A DNA stretch of 64,000 nucleotides from Solilutibacter pythonis (GCF_003697345.1 NZ_RFLY01000011.1:33833-97832); one strand, 5' to 3'; shown: positions 48,847 to 58,270, numbered from the stretch's first letter. The notes: generated by a model not told the origin, from the sequence alone. Made by a program: numbers and translations.

Positions 48847-49679
48847 GGCGCGAAAGCGGACAGGCGGAATGCCTGCGGACGGTGTTCATTTCCGATGTCC
48901 ACCTTGGCGCGCGTCATTGCCACGCGCGCGAACTAGCGGAATTCCTCGGCCGCCTCCATTGCCGCAAGCTGTACCTGGTGGGCGATATCGTCGATCTGTG
49001 GTGGATGGCGCAGCGACGCGCGCACTGGCGCGCCGAGCACAATCGCGTCGTCGAGGCGCTGCACGCGTTGCGCCGCGTCGGTACCGAGATCGTTTACGTG
49101 CCCGGCAATCACGACCGGCCCGCGCGCAAGTTCTGCGGCTTGATGTTGCCGGCGATGCAGGTGCGCCGCCGCGCCATCCACGTCACCGCCGATGGCCGCC
49201 GCCTGCTGGTGGTGCATGGCGACGATTACGACAGCATCACCCACTTCGGCAGCGTCCAGGAAAAGTTCGGCGACTGGCTGTATTACCGCATCCTCACCTG
49301 GAACCAGCGCACCAACGCCGTCCGCCGCCGGCTTGGCCTGCGCTACTGGTCGTTGGCGGAATATCTCAAGCGCCGCAGCGCCGCCGCCGAGCGCTACATC
49401 GAGCGCTTCGTCCAGGCCGGGCTTGCCGATGCCAGGCGTCGCGGGCTCGATGGCATCGTTTGCGGCCACATCCACCGGGCCGCGCTGCGGGAGCGCGATG
49501 GCCTGATCTACGCCAACGATGGCGATTGGGTCGAGACGCTCACCGCGATCGCCGAGGACCGCGATGGCGGGCTGCGCCTGCTGGCGCACAATGGCGAGAC
49601 CCTGGCCCGCATCGCGCCGCGTCCGCGACTGCCGCGCGCGGATGTCGGCGGTGCCGAAGCGATGCCGGTGGCGGCTTGA
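48843..49679 (+). CDS. LpxH-like metallophosphoesterase
   Basis: A 278-residue protein with GTG start overlapping the upstream stop. It carries all five metal-binding blocks of calcineurin-type phosphoesterases: FISDVHLGARHC (Asp18, His20), VGDIVDLWW, PGNHDRPARKF, VVHGDDYDS and CGHIHRAAL. The family includes UDP-2,3-diacylglucosamine pyrophosphatases, but many relatives in this subgroup act on unknown substrates. Translational coupling to the OlsF-like gene suggests a membrane-lipid task (inference). A short C-terminal tail after residue 255 is not conserved in appearance. Confidence 0.85.
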   Translation: MRRESGQAECLRTVFISDVHLGARHCHARELAEFLGRLHCRKLYLVGDIVDLWWMAQRRAHWRAEHNRVVEALHALRRVGTEIVYVPGNHDRPARKFCGLMLPAMQVRRRAIHVTADGRRLLVVHGDDYDSITHFGSVQEKFGDWLYYRILTWNQRTNAVRRRLGLRYWSLAEYLKRRSAAAERYIERFVQAGLADARRRGLDGIVCGHIHRAALRERDGLIYANDGDWVETLTAIAEDRDGGLRLLAHNGETLARIAPRPRLPRADVGGAEAMPVAA

Positions 49680-49771
49680 TCGCCCCCGACCGTGGAGATG
49701 GCGGGCGCGGGCCCGTCGGCGGGCGCCGCGCGGTTCGTCGTTCGGCGCGCGCGTTGCCTTAACATCGGCGC

Positions 49772-50839
49772 ATGGATTCGCTGACCCAGATCGTCCTCGG
49801 CGGCGCGCTTGCCGCCGCCGTCGCACCCGCGCGCCATCGCCGCGCCGCCTTGCTGGCCGGCGCCGCGCTCGGCACGCTGCCCGATCTCGACGTATTGCCG
49901 GCGTCGCTGCTGCTCGGCGACCCGATCGACCGCATGACCTGGCATCGCGGGCCGTCGCATTCGCTGCTGGTGCTGCCTTTCGTGGCATGGGCGATCTGGG
50001 CGTTCTTCAAACGTCGCGGCGGCCGCGTGGCCGAGGCCTCGGGACGTTGGTGGTGGGCCATTCTGCTGGCTCTGGCAACCCATCCCGCGCTGGATGCCTT
50101 CACCGTCTATGGCACGCAATTGTGGTGGCCGTGGCCGTCCTCGCCGGTGATGTGGTCGAGCATCTTCATCATCGATCCGCTCTACACGGTGTGGCTGCTG
50201 GCCGCCTGTGTCGCCGCCTGGTGGCTGCGCCGCGGACGCGCCGCGCAACTCGGGTTGGTGATCGGGCTGGCGATCAGCACCGGGTATCTCGGCTGGTCGC
50301 TGCTCGCCAAGGCGATCGTCGAGCGCGATGCGGCGCGTTCGCTGGCGGCGCTGGGGTTGCAGGATGCGCCGCGCTTCTCGGTGCCGACGCCGTTCAATAC
50401 GCTGCTTTGGCGGGTGGTGGCGATGACGCCCGAGGGATATGTCGAGGGCGAGTATTCGCTCTTCTCCGATTGCGGCTCGGTGCGTTTCCAGGCTTTTCCC
50501 TCCGATGCCGGGGCCTGGGCGCAGGCGCGCGACTTGCCCGCGGCGCGGCGCATGACCTGGTTCAACCACGGCTTCCAGCGCGCGGCGATGGTCGACGACC
50601 GCCTGGTGCTGACCGATCTGCGCATGGGCAGCGAGCCGGATTATTTCTTCAATTACGCCGTTGCCCGGCGCGATGCGCTGGGGCGTTGGCGGGCGCTGAC
50701 GCCCAGCGAGCGTTTCAGGCCGCCGGAGGCGAAGCCGCGCAGCGCGCAGCTCGGGCGTATCTGGCGGCGCATCTGGCATGCGCCCGATGGCGAGGCTCAG
50801 GCCGCCAGCGAGACCCCGGCGATCAGCGCGTCGAAATAA
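49772..50839 (+). CDS. YdjM-like membrane metal-dependent hydrolase
   Basis: A 355-residue membrane protein of the YdjM/DUF457 group, starting MDSLTQIVLGGALAAAVAP. Family motifs include LPDLDVLPASL, TWHRGPSHSLLVLPF and the helix LATHPALDAFTVYGTQLWWP, with the conserved His and Asp residues that would bind metal. E. coli YdjM is SOS-controlled; no LexA box was looked for or seen with confidence here. The biochemical role is unknown. The 3' end overlaps the converging dusB gene by 43 bases. Confidence 0.85.
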   Translation: MDSLTQIVLGGALAAAVAPARHRRAALLAGAALGTLPDLDVLPASLLLGDPIDRMTWHRGPSHSLLVLPFVAWAIWAFFKRRGGRVAEASGRWWWAILLALATHPALDAFTVYGTQLWWPWPSSPVMWSSIFIIDPLYTVWLLAACVAAWWLRRGRAAQLGLVIGLAISTGYLGWSLLAKAIVERDAARSLAALGLQDAPRFSVPTPFNTLLWRVVAMTPEGYVEGEYSLFSDCGSVRFQAFPSDAGAWAQARDLPAARRMTWFNHGFQRAAMVDDRLVLTDLRMGSEPDYFFNYAVARRDALGRWRALTPSERFRPPEAKPRSAQLGRIWRRIWHAPDGEAQAASETPAISASK

Positions 50840-51783
50840 TCGCGGGTCAGCCCGCGCTGGGCGTGGGCATCGATCGCGCGGTTGACCACGGCGCGGAAGG
50901 CGGCGTTCTCCGGCTTGTCCCGCGCGTACCAGCCGAGGTGCTTGCGGGCGATGCGCACGCCCGTTTCCTCGCCGTAGAACGCGTAGAGCGCGTCGAGGTG
51001 CGAGAGCAGCACGTCGCGCACCTCGTCGAGCGAGGGCGCCGGCAAGGTCTCGCCGGTGGCGAGGAAATGGGCGATCTCGCGGAAGATCCACGGCCGGCCC
51101 TGAGCCGCGCGCCCGACCATGACCGCATCGCAGCCGGTACTGTCCAGCACCTCGCGCGCCCGGTGCGGCGAGTCGATGTCGCCGTTGGCGATCACCGGCA
51201 TCCGCGTCCCGGCCTTGATCGCCGCCACGGTTTCGTGCTCGGCCCTGCCGGCGTAGTGCTGGTCGCGGGTGCGGCCGTGGACGCTCAGCGCGGCAATGCC
51301 GCATTGCTCGGCCACGCGGGCGATGGCCGGCGCGTTGCGGTGGGTCGCATCCCAGCCGGTGCGGATCTTCAGCGTGACCGGCACTTCGACCGCACCCACC
51401 ACGGCTTCCAGGATGCGCGCGACCAATGCTTCGTCGCGCATCAGCGCCGAGCCGGCCCAGACGTTGCAGACCTTCTTCGCCGGGCAGCCCATGTTGATGT
51501 CGATGATCTCGGCGCCGTGATCGACGTTGTAACGTGCGGCATCGGCCAGCAGTGCCGGATCGGTGCCGGCGATCTGCACGCTGACCGGCGCCGGTTCGCC
51601 GAGGTGATCCATGCGGTGGCGCGATTTGGCCGTTTGCCAGAAGCGCGGGTCGCTGATCGTCATCTCCGAGACCGCCAGGCCCGCCCCCATGCGCTTGCAC
51701 AGTTGCCGGAAGGGCTTGTCGGTCACACCGGCCATCGGGGCCAGCACGATGCGCGGTTCGATGCGATGGCGGCCGATCTGCAT
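50797..51783 (-). CDS. dusB: tRNA-dihydrouridine synthase DusB
   Basis: A 328-residue FMN enzyme from ATG 51783 (MQIGRHRIEPRIVLAPMAGV); the longer frame overlaps the next gene's end. It reduces uridine to dihydrouridine in tRNA. Key blocks: LAPMAGVTDKPFRQLC, IDINMGCPAKKVCNVWAGSA with the catalytic cysteine, VHGRTRDQHYAG, VIANGDIDSP and VMVGRAAQGRPWIF. The fis gene that usually follows dusB is not here. It overlaps the convergent YdjM-like gene by 43 bases. Confidence 0.94.
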   Translation of the reverse strand: MQIGRHRIEPRIVLAPMAGVTDKPFRQLCKRMGAGLAVSEMTISDPRFWQTAKSRHRMDHLGEPAPVSVQIAGTDPALLADAARYNVDHGAEIIDINMGCPAKKVCNVWAGSALMRDEALVARILEAVVGAVEVPVTLKIRTGWDATHRNAPAIARVAEQCGIAALSVHGRTRDQHYAGRAEHETVAAIKAGTRMPVIANGDIDSPHRAREVLDSTGCDAVMVGRAAQGRPWIFREIAHFLATGETLPAPSLDEVRDVLLSHLDALYAFYGEETGVRIARKHLGWYARDKPENAAFRAVVNRAIDAHAQRGLTRDYFDALIAGVSLAA

Positions 51784-51823
51784 CCGCGGATTGTAGTGGG
51801 CAATGACAGGCGTGCGCGGTGGC

Positions 51824-52885
51824 TCAGGCCGCTCGGTGGCGGTGCCCGCGCCGTCGCAGCCAGAACAGCAGCCCGGTGACGAACAGGAACATCGGGACGA
51901 TGCCGGCCAGGGCGGTCGCCCAGCGCGGCGCGGGGCCGCCGACCGCGCCGATGTGCAGCGGGTAGAGGGCCATGGCGATGCGGTGCCCGGGCGCCAGCGT
52001 TCGCGCATCCCGGCGCAGCCGCAACAGATGCCCGCCGCGGTCGCTGACCACCATGCTGCGGCCGTTGGGGTGCCATTCGCCCTCGGCCTGGAGGCGCACG
52101 GTCACTTGGTCCTGGCCGGGTGTCGGCGTGTTGACCCGGCGGATTCGCGCATCCGGCAACGTACTGGCGGCAAGCGCGAGGATGCGTGGCCAATCCGGTG
52201 CGGCGTCCGAGACGCGGCCGGACGTGGGCGCGGGCAGCGGCTCGCCGCCGAAGATGCCGGTCAGTGCTTTGGAATAGGCATCCTGATAGACCATGCCCAG
52301 GCCGGTGAGCGTTGCCAGCAGCATCAGCGGAGACAGCACGGCGCCGAGGCTGCGATGCCAGCTCAGCCAGCGGCGGGGCGGCGGATTGGCATGCACCTTG
52401 AGCTGCGCGAGCATGCGGCCTGGCTTGGGCCACCACAGGTACAGGCCGATCAGCAGCATGGACAGGCCGATGCAGCCGACCACGCCCAGCACCGCCTCGC
52501 CGGTTTCCCCGCCCAGTAGCTCGACGTGGAATTCGTGCAACCAGAGCAGGGCGTCGTCGTCCGGCGTGCGGGTGAGCAGCAGTTCGCCGTCCTCGGGCGC
52601 GAAGTAGCGGCGGCTGCCGTCCCGGTAATGGCCCTGCCATACCGGCAACGCCGGGCGCGGCAGATCGAGGGCGCGCAAGCCGCGCGCCGACTCGCGCGCC
52701 ATGAGGGCGGCCAGCACCCCGCCATCGGCTTGCGCCGTGTGCGCGGCCAGTCGCGGGTGCTGCATGCGCAGTAGCGGCACATGAAACACCAGGACCGCCC
52801 CGGCGAGGCCGATCAGGCCGAACAACAGCCCGACGCCGAGGCCGCTCCAGAGATGCAGCCGGGAAAGCAGCCGGCGCGGGGGCAT
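51824..52885 (-). CDS. PepSY-domain membrane protein of siderophore locus
   Basis: A 353-residue inner-membrane protein from ATG 52885, overlapping the receptor stop by four bases. It shows the PepSY_TM layout: first helix LHLWSGLGVGLLFGLIGLAG with its histidine, a periplasmic domain, the HEFHVELLGG segment, further helices, and a last helix FLFVTGLLFWLRRRG. Such proteins next to siderophore receptors are ferric-siderophore reductases or iron-uptake factors. It is shorter than and distinct from the PepSY protein at 9.9-11.5 kb. The longer frame over the receptor gene is an artefact. Confidence 0.87.
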   Translation of the reverse strand: MPPRRLLSRLHLWSGLGVGLLFGLIGLAGAVLVFHVPLLRMQHPRLAAHTAQADGGVLAALMARESARGLRALDLPRPALPVWQGHYRDGSRRYFAPEDGELLLTRTPDDDALLWLHEFHVELLGGETGEAVLGVVGCIGLSMLLIGLYLWWPKPGRMLAQLKVHANPPPRRWLSWHRSLGAVLSPLMLLATLTGLGMVYQDAYSKALTGIFGGEPLPAPTSGRVSDAAPDWPRILALAASTLPDARIRRVNTPTPGQDQVTVRLQAEGEWHPNGRSMVVSDRGGHLLRLRRDARTLAPGHRIAMALYPLHIGAVGGPAPRWATALAGIVPMFLFVTGLLFWLRRRGHRHRAA

Positions 52886-55020
52886 CAGAATCGGCGGCTC
52901 CAGCTCATCGTCAGCGTGCGTCCGCGGCCCGCCGTGTAGGTGTCGTTGCGCGGCGTGGTCTGCGAATGGTAGGTGACGTAATGGCGGTCGAGCAGGTTCT
53001 CGATGCCCACGCTCAGCTCGCCGTCGAGCCATGCGAACCGGGCATTGGCGTCGAACGTGGTGTAGCCGTCGAAGCGCGCCACTTCGACGCCCCGCCGGTC
53101 GAAACCGCGGCCGCCCGCCTGGTTGGCTTGCAGGCGCGTGCGGATGCCTTCGCGCCACTGCCGCTCCCAATAGGCGCCGATGCGATTCGGGCTGATGTTG
53201 ACGCCGGGCAGGTCGCTGTCCACCTTGTTGTCGCCATCGCTGTCGTAGCGCCCGCGCGATGCCGCCAGCAACAGGCCGACCCGCGCCCGCTCGCTCAGAC
53301 GGAAGCCGACACTGCCCTCGACGCCGGCGATCCTGGTGCGCTCGCGCACGACGTTGTAGGAGAACGTGCCGGGATCGAAGGCCAGGCGCGACCCCAGCTT
53401 GGACTCGGACTGGTATGCCGCGAGGTGCGCGTTCCAGCGCTGGCCGTCGTAATCGATGCCGATTTCCCGGTTGTCGGCGATTACCGGGGTCAGGTCGATC
53501 AGCGTCCCCACCGACCGCCCGGGGGTATCGATCGCGCGCAGCACGCGGCCGATATCGGCCACGGTATAGCCCTCGCTGTAGGAGGCGTAGACTTTCAGCT
53601 CGGGCGTGGTCTCCCATACCAGGCCGAGGTTCGGCATGGTCTCGCGGCTCTTGCGTATGCCGCCCCGCACGAACTGGCCGCCGTTATACCGGGGCAGGGT
53701 GGTGAAGTCGTTGACCTCCAGCTCGCCGCGTTCATGGCGCAGGCCGCCGGTCAGCATCAGGTTGTCGCGCAGGCGCCACTCGCCCTGGATGAAGGGGGCG
53801 AGCGAGCTGTAACGGGTTTCCGGCACCCAGTTCAGCTGGCTCCTGAGCAGTTGCTGTTTGGTTGCGTCGCGTGACCAGTCCAGGCCCAGCATCAGCCGCG
53901 CGCGGCCATCGAACAGGCCGCGAGACCAACTGAGCTTGGCGCCGCGCTTGATCGAGACGTTTTCCGATTCGTCGTACCAGTCGCGGCCATCGTTCCAGAA
54001 ATTCGGCCAGGCGCTGCCGCCGTAGCGGCCGGCGAAATCGACACCGAACAGTTGCGCCTGGAGATAGCCGCCGAATACGTCATCGTCGCTGTAGTCGAGG
54101 GCGATGGAGGTGGCGCGGTTGCGCGCGGACAGGCCCGGCGGCGTGCCGCGTACCGAGGTGGCCAGGAGGCCGCGCCGGAAATCGCCGTTCCTGCTGACGT
54201 AGCGGTTGCGGCCTTCCAGGCGGTAATCGTTGGCGTTGAGCTGCAAGCGGCGGCCATCGTCGATCTCCCAGCCCATCTTGAGAAACAGCCCGAGGCTGGT
54301 CGAATCCATCAGATCGCCCTGGGTATTGTTGACGGCGATGGGCTGGCCCTTGCCGTCGTAATACAGGCCCTCGCTGGCGCGCGACACGCCGCCGACCAGA
54401 TCGAAGCGGCCCTGCCGGGTGCCGAACAGATACGCGCCGCGGTAGCCGGCGCTGTCCGCGCGCGGCCGCAAGGCGCTGGAGAGGCCCAGCGACAGTTCGT
54501 GGAAGGACTCGCCATCCCGCTTCGGCGCGCGCTTGGTGATGATGTTGATGATGCCGCCGGAAGCGCCCAGCCCTTGCAGGGCGTTGGCGCCGTGGATGAC
54601 CTCGATGCGCTCGACCATCGCCAGGTCGATGGTGTGGCCGTCGCGGCCGCCTTCGCGCAGCGGCGTGGACTGCGGCATGCCGTCGACCAGATACAACGGC
54701 TTGCGGCCGCGCAGGGTTTCGCCGCCATTGGTCATTTTCTGCCGCGAGGGCGAAAACGAAGGCACCAGATTGCTCAGCACCTGCGAGAGGTCCTGGGTGA
54801 GCGACAGTTGCTGTTTGAGCTGTTCGCGGTCGATCACGGTGATGGTGTTGGGTATCGCCGCTTCGGAGTCGGGGCTGCGGCTGGTGCTGGCCGAGACCAC
54901 CACGCGGTCGAGCGTATGGGCGGAAGGCGACGGAGCGGCGCTGGCCTCGGCGAGGGCGGCATGCGGGGCGAAAAGCAGGGAGAACGCGGCGGCGAGCGCG
55001 TTCTGGCGGGGAAGTTTCAT
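52885..55020 (-). CDS. TonB-dependent siderophore receptor (IutA-like)
   Basis: A 711-residue receptor from ATG 55020 (MKLPRQNALAAAFSLLFAPH), with signal cleavage near AALAEASA. The plug begins LDRVVVSASTSRSPDSEA and has LRGRKPLYLVDGMPQSTPLR and VERIEVIHGANALQGLGASG. The barrel ends LSVGIENLLDRHYVTYHS and a terminal phenylalanine (SWSRRF). The overall pattern is closest to IutA-type ferric-siderophore receptors; the ligand is unknown. It forms a two-gene operon with a PepSY protein and has a Fur-like box 26 bases upstream. Confidence 0.92.
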   Translation of the reverse strand: MKLPRQNALAAAFSLLFAPHAALAEASAAPSPSAHTLDRVVVSASTSRSPDSEAAIPNTITVIDREQLKQQLSLTQDLSQVLSNLVPSFSPSRQKMTNGGETLRGRKPLYLVDGMPQSTPLREGGRDGHTIDLAMVERIEVIHGANALQGLGASGGIINIITKRAPKRDGESFHELSLGLSSALRPRADSAGYRGAYLFGTRQGRFDLVGGVSRASEGLYYDGKGQPIAVNNTQGDLMDSTSLGLFLKMGWEIDDGRRLQLNANDYRLEGRNRYVSRNGDFRRGLLATSVRGTPPGLSARNRATSIALDYSDDDVFGGYLQAQLFGVDFAGRYGGSAWPNFWNDGRDWYDESENVSIKRGAKLSWSRGLFDGRARLMLGLDWSRDATKQQLLRSQLNWVPETRYSSLAPFIQGEWRLRDNLMLTGGLRHERGELEVNDFTTLPRYNGGQFVRGGIRKSRETMPNLGLVWETTPELKVYASYSEGYTVADIGRVLRAIDTPGRSVGTLIDLTPVIADNREIGIDYDGQRWNAHLAAYQSESKLGSRLAFDPGTFSYNVVRERTRIAGVEGSVGFRLSERARVGLLLAASRGRYDSDGDNKVDSDLPGVNISPNRIGAYWERQWREGIRTRLQANQAGGRGFDRRGVEVARFDGYTTFDANARFAWLDGELSVGIENLLDRHYVTYHSQTTPRNDTYTAGRGRTLTMSWSRRF

Positions 55021-55045
55021 TCGTAAGCCCGGAAAAATATCCGAC

Positions 55046-55064
55046 AAATGATAACTATTCGCAT
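55046..55064 (-). promoter_or_regulatory. Fur-like box before the second receptor
   Basis: AAATGATAACTATTCGCAT on the plus strand differs at three positions from the hemP box AATGATAATTATTCTCATT when aligned. It lies 26 bases before the receptor start. The promoter itself is not clear. Confidence 0.6.
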
Positions 55065-55173
55065 GAATGCGGCATATATGCATCTGCCGGCGAGGCGGCG
55101 GCGCGTGACTGCCGGCTCCGCGCCGCTGGCGCGTGGCTTGCCGGCGTGGGCGTGCGGCGTATGACGGCGGGTT

Positions 55174-56124
55174 TCAGCCGGCCGGCAGGTACGGCATCGA
55201 CAGCGCGGCGCCCGTCCGCTCGGTCGAGCGCGCGGCGTAACGGCTGGCGACATCGACGTGACGGGCAAAGCCGACGTCTGCCCGCAGCGCCATCGATGCG
55301 CACAGCGCGCCGTTGAAGGCATCGCCGGCGCCGGTGGTGTCGAGGGTTCTGGCCGGTGTCGCGGCGATGCGGTAGTGCGTGACGCTATCGCCGCGGAGAG
55401 CGCCTTCTGGGTGGGAGACGAAGCTGCCCAGCGCGCCCAGCGTCAGCACCACGCTGCCGGCCGGGTGCAGGGTGCGGCAGAGCAGGTGCAGCGCATCGTC
55501 GGCGGCGCTGGCGACGGCCTGGGCGGGAATCGCCAGCGCGGTATGGCGGGCGATGAGCGCGGCGAACTCGGTTTCGTTGGGCGTGAGGATGTCGGCCTGC
55601 GCCAGCAGTGAGCGTTCGGTCCCGGCATTGGCGGGGGCGGGGTTGAGCACCGTGCGGCGGCCTGCGCCGCGCGCGGTGGCGAGCGCCAGCCCGATCGCTT
55701 CGGCCGGCGATTCCAACTGCGCCAGCAGCACGTCGGCGGCGGCGATGGCGGCGTGCTCGGCCTCGACATGCGCCAGGGAAAGTTCGGCGTTGGCGCCCGG
55801 CCCGATCACGATGGAATTGCGGCCCGCCGCATCGACGAAGATGCCGGCGGTGCCGGTGGGGTTCCGCGCGGCCATCGCCGCCAGCGCGATGCCGTCCGCC
55901 TTGGCCAGCCGCCGCGCCAGGCGTCCGCCGTCGTCATCGCCCAGCGCGCAGATGAAACGGGTATCGGCGCCGGCGCGGCGCGCCGCCATCGCCTGGTTGA
56001 AGCCCTTGCCGCCGGGGCCGCAGGCGTAGCGGCCGGCCAGCGTCGCGCCCGGCGCGGGCAGGGCGTCGCAACGCCAGACGTGATCGACGTTGAACGAACC
56101 GACGACGACGACCTTGCCGCTCAT
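55174..56124 (-). CDS. rbsK: Ribokinase
   Basis: A 316-residue PfkB-family sugar kinase. The N-terminal NVDHVWRCDALPAPGATLAG, the GGKGFNQAMAARRAGA substrate site and the C-terminal DTTGAGDAFNGALCA motif with the catalytic aspartate are intact. It phosphorylates ribose at O-5, feeding the pentose phosphate pathway. It starts one base after the nucleoside transporter's stop, so it is probably co-expressed to use ribose released from imported nucleosides. No nucleoside hydrolase is visible in the window. Confidence 0.88.
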   Translation of the reverse strand: MSGKVVVVGSFNVDHVWRCDALPAPGATLAGRYACGPGGKGFNQAMAARRAGADTRFICALGDDDGGRLARRLAKADGIALAAMAARNPTGTAGIFVDAAGRNSIVIGPGANAELSLAHVEAEHAAIAAADVLLAQLESPAEAIGLALATARGAGRRTVLNPAPANAGTERSLLAQADILTPNETEFAALIARHTALAIPAQAVASAADDALHLLCRTLHPAGSVVLTLGALGSFVSHPEGALRGDSVTHYRIAATPARTLDTTGAGDAFNGALCASMALRADVGFARHVDVASRYAARSTERTGAALSMPYLPAG

Positions 56125-56125
56125 C

Positions 56126-57421
56126 TCAGCCGAAATGGGTCAGTACGCCGGCGATGGTGGCGGTCATGAAGGTGGCGATCGAGCCGCCCAGCACCGCGCG
56201 CAGACCGAAGCGGGCCAGGTCGCCGCGACGCTCCGGCGCCAGGCCGCCGATACCGCCGATCTGGATCGCGATCGAACTGAAATTGGCGAAGCCGCACAGC
56301 GCGTAGGTGGCGATCAGCGCGGCTTGCGGGCTCAACGCCACCCCCGGCATCTGGCCGTTGGTGATCTTCGCCAGCTCGGTGTAGGCGATGAACTCGTTGA
56401 TCACGACCTTCTGCCCGATCAGCGAACCGACCGTGGTCGCATCCGCCCACGGCACGCCGATCACCCAGGCCAGCGGCGCCAGCACCGCTCCCAGAATGGT
56501 CTGGAGGTTGGTCGGCTTGCCGATCGCGGCGGCGAGCCCGGTCACTTCGCCGAACCAGGTCAGGGGCGCATTGACCAGTGCGATGAGGGCGATGAAGGCA
56601 AGCAGCATCGCGCCGATGTTGAGCGCCAGCCGGAGGCCGTCGGCCGCGCCCGAGGCCGCGGCGTCGATCACGTTGGCGGTGGTCTTCTCCACTTCCATCT
56701 TCACCGTGCCGCGGGTCAGCGGCTCGCCGGTCTCGGGGATCAGCAGCTTGGCCACCACCAGCGTGGCCGGTGCGGCCATGATCGAGGCGGCGAGCAGGTG
56801 CTTGGCGTAGAACGCCTGCTGCTCGGGGTCGCCACCGCCCAGCATGCCGACGTAGGCGGCCAGGACGCCGCCGGCGATGTGCGCCATGCCGCCGATCATC
56901 ATCGTCAGCAACTCGGAGTGGGTCATCCGCGCGATGTAAGGCCGCACCGTCAGCGGCGCCTCGGTCTGGCCGATGAACACGCTGGCGCACACGCTGGTGG
57001 TCTCGGCGCCGGATACCCGCATCACCTTGGTGATCGCCCAGGCCATCGCCTTGACGATCGCCTGCATCACGCCCAGGTGGTAGAGCACGCCCATGAAGGC
57101 GGCGAAGAAGATGATGGTCGGCAGCACCTGGAAGGCAAAGATGAAACCGAACTTGTCGATATCCATCAGCGAACCGAAGATGAAGCTCGACCCGGCGTTG
57201 ACGAAGGCCAGCAGCTTGACGAAACCGCGGCCCAGCCAGTCGAACATCTCGCGCCCGCCCGGCACCAGCAGCACCAGCGCGGCGAAGCCGATCTGCAAGG
57301 CGATGCCGGTCGATACCAGTTTCCAGTCCACCGCGCGGCGGTTGTTCGAAAACAGCCACGCCACGCCCACCAGTACCGCCAGCCCGAATAGGCCGAACCC
57401 GATCCGCGACAACCCTTCCAT
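56126..57421 (-). CDS. nupC: Concentrative nucleoside transporter (NupC family)
   Basis: A 431-residue proton or sodium-driven nucleoside symporter. It starts MEGLSRIGFGLFGLAVLVGV, and shows the family core FIGQTEAPLTVRPYIARMT, MTHSELLTMMIGGMAHIAGG, EFIAYTELAKI and the ending ALCGFANFSSIAIQIGG. About ten helices. With the ribokinase gene downstream it forms a nucleoside salvage pair. Base-specificity cannot be read. Confidence 0.94.
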   Translation of the reverse strand: MEGLSRIGFGLFGLAVLVGVAWLFSNNRRAVDWKLVSTGIALQIGFAALVLLVPGGREMFDWLGRGFVKLLAFVNAGSSFIFGSLMDIDKFGFIFAFQVLPTIIFFAAFMGVLYHLGVMQAIVKAMAWAITKVMRVSGAETTSVCASVFIGQTEAPLTVRPYIARMTHSELLTMMIGGMAHIAGGVLAAYVGMLGGGDPEQQAFYAKHLLAASIMAAPATLVVAKLLIPETGEPLTRGTVKMEVEKTTANVIDAAASGAADGLRLALNIGAMLLAFIALIALVNAPLTWFGEVTGLAAAIGKPTNLQTILGAVLAPLAWVIGVPWADATTVGSLIGQKVVINEFIAYTELAKITNGQMPGVALSPQAALIATYALCGFANFSSIAIQIGGIGGLAPERRGDLARFGLRAVLGGSIATFMTATIAGVLTHFG

Positions 57422-57476
57422 ATCCGACCCCGTTGATGCTGCGCGGCAGATTAGCCGATTTGCCGTGCCACCGTCC

Positions 57477-58052
57477 TCATCCGATCCCGCGCAATGCCGC
57501 CCATAGCCCCAGCGCCAGAAACACCAGCGCGGCGGTGACGCGCGCGGTTTTCAACGGCAGCCGGGCGGCGAATCGGCTGCCTAGACACACCACCGGCACG
57601 TTGGCCAGCAGCATGCCCACCGTGGTGCCGGCCACCACCTGCCATAGCGGCGGGTACTTGGCGGCCAGGAGCACCGTCGCCACCTGCGTCTTGTCGCCGA
57701 TCTCGGCGATGAAGAAAGCGAGACTGGTGGCGATGAAGGCGCCGCGCGCGGGCAGCCGGGCGTCGTCGTCGATTTCGTCGGGTTTCAGCGTCCACAATGC
57801 GATGGCGATGAAACTGGCCGCCACCACCCAGCGCAATATCTGCGGCGTCAACCACTGGGCCGCCAGCGTGCCGAGCCAGCCGGCCAGCGCGTGGTTGAGC
57901 AAGGTGGCCACCAGGATGCCGGCAACGATCGGCCAGGGCTTGCGGAAGCGCGCGGCCAGCAGCAGCGCCAGCAATTGAGTCTTGTCGCCGATTTCGGCCA
58001 GCGCCACGGCGCCGGCCGAGACCAGCAGGGGATGGAAGGGAAAGTCGCTCAT
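57477..58052 (-). CDS. GDT1/TMEM165-family manganese exporter
   Basis: A 191-residue membrane protein from ATG 58052 (MSDFPFHPLLVSAGAVALAE). The family repeat E-x-G-D-(K/R)-(T/S) occurs twice: AEIGDKTQLLALLLAARF in helix 1 and AEIGDKTQVATVLLAAKY in the second half, the ion-binding sites of the UPF0016/GDT1 transporters. These export Mn(2+) or Ca(2+). The upstream yybP-ykoY riboswitch, a manganese sensor, supports a manganese exporter (MneA-type). The longer frame upstream lies within the riboswitch and is not coding. Confidence 0.92.
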   Translation of the reverse strand: MSDFPFHPLLVSAGAVALAEIGDKTQLLALLLAARFRKPWPIVAGILVATLLNHALAGWLGTLAAQWLTPQILRWVVAASFIAIALWTLKPDEIDDDARLPARGAFIATSLAFFIAEIGDKTQVATVLLAAKYPPLWQVVAGTTVGMLLANVPVVCLGSRFAARLPLKTARVTAALVFLALGLWAALRGIG

Positions 58053-58112
58053 CTTCTGGGTTCCGGGGCCGGGCGACATGGTGGACGCGAAAGCACGCGG
58101 AACGTCGCCCGG

Positions 58113-58239
58113 CCTGGGGTGGTCCCGCCTGCCTTCGGTCTTGCCCACGGCCTGTACGAGGCCGTTCGCGCGCCATGGCCTGCCGGCCAAGTGTGTTGAC
58201 GCGCGCCCCGGCGCGACGCGCCGGCGGGCTACTCCCCGG
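58113..58239 (-). promoter_or_regulatory. yybP-ykoY manganese riboswitch
   Basis: The minus strand starts CCGGGGAGTAGCCCGCC, with the invariant GGGGAGTAG, followed by a GC-rich arm, GTCAACACACTTGG, another arm, and GGGCAAGACCGAAGG, then GGCGGGACCACCCCAGG. GGGG pairs with CCCC and CCCGCC with GGCGGG to close P1. This is the aptamer of Mn(2+)-sensing riboswitches. It ends about 60 bases before the exporter ATG. Confidence 0.92.
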
Positions 58240-58270
58240 AGGAGATTGCCGGCAATTCTATCCACCCCCC

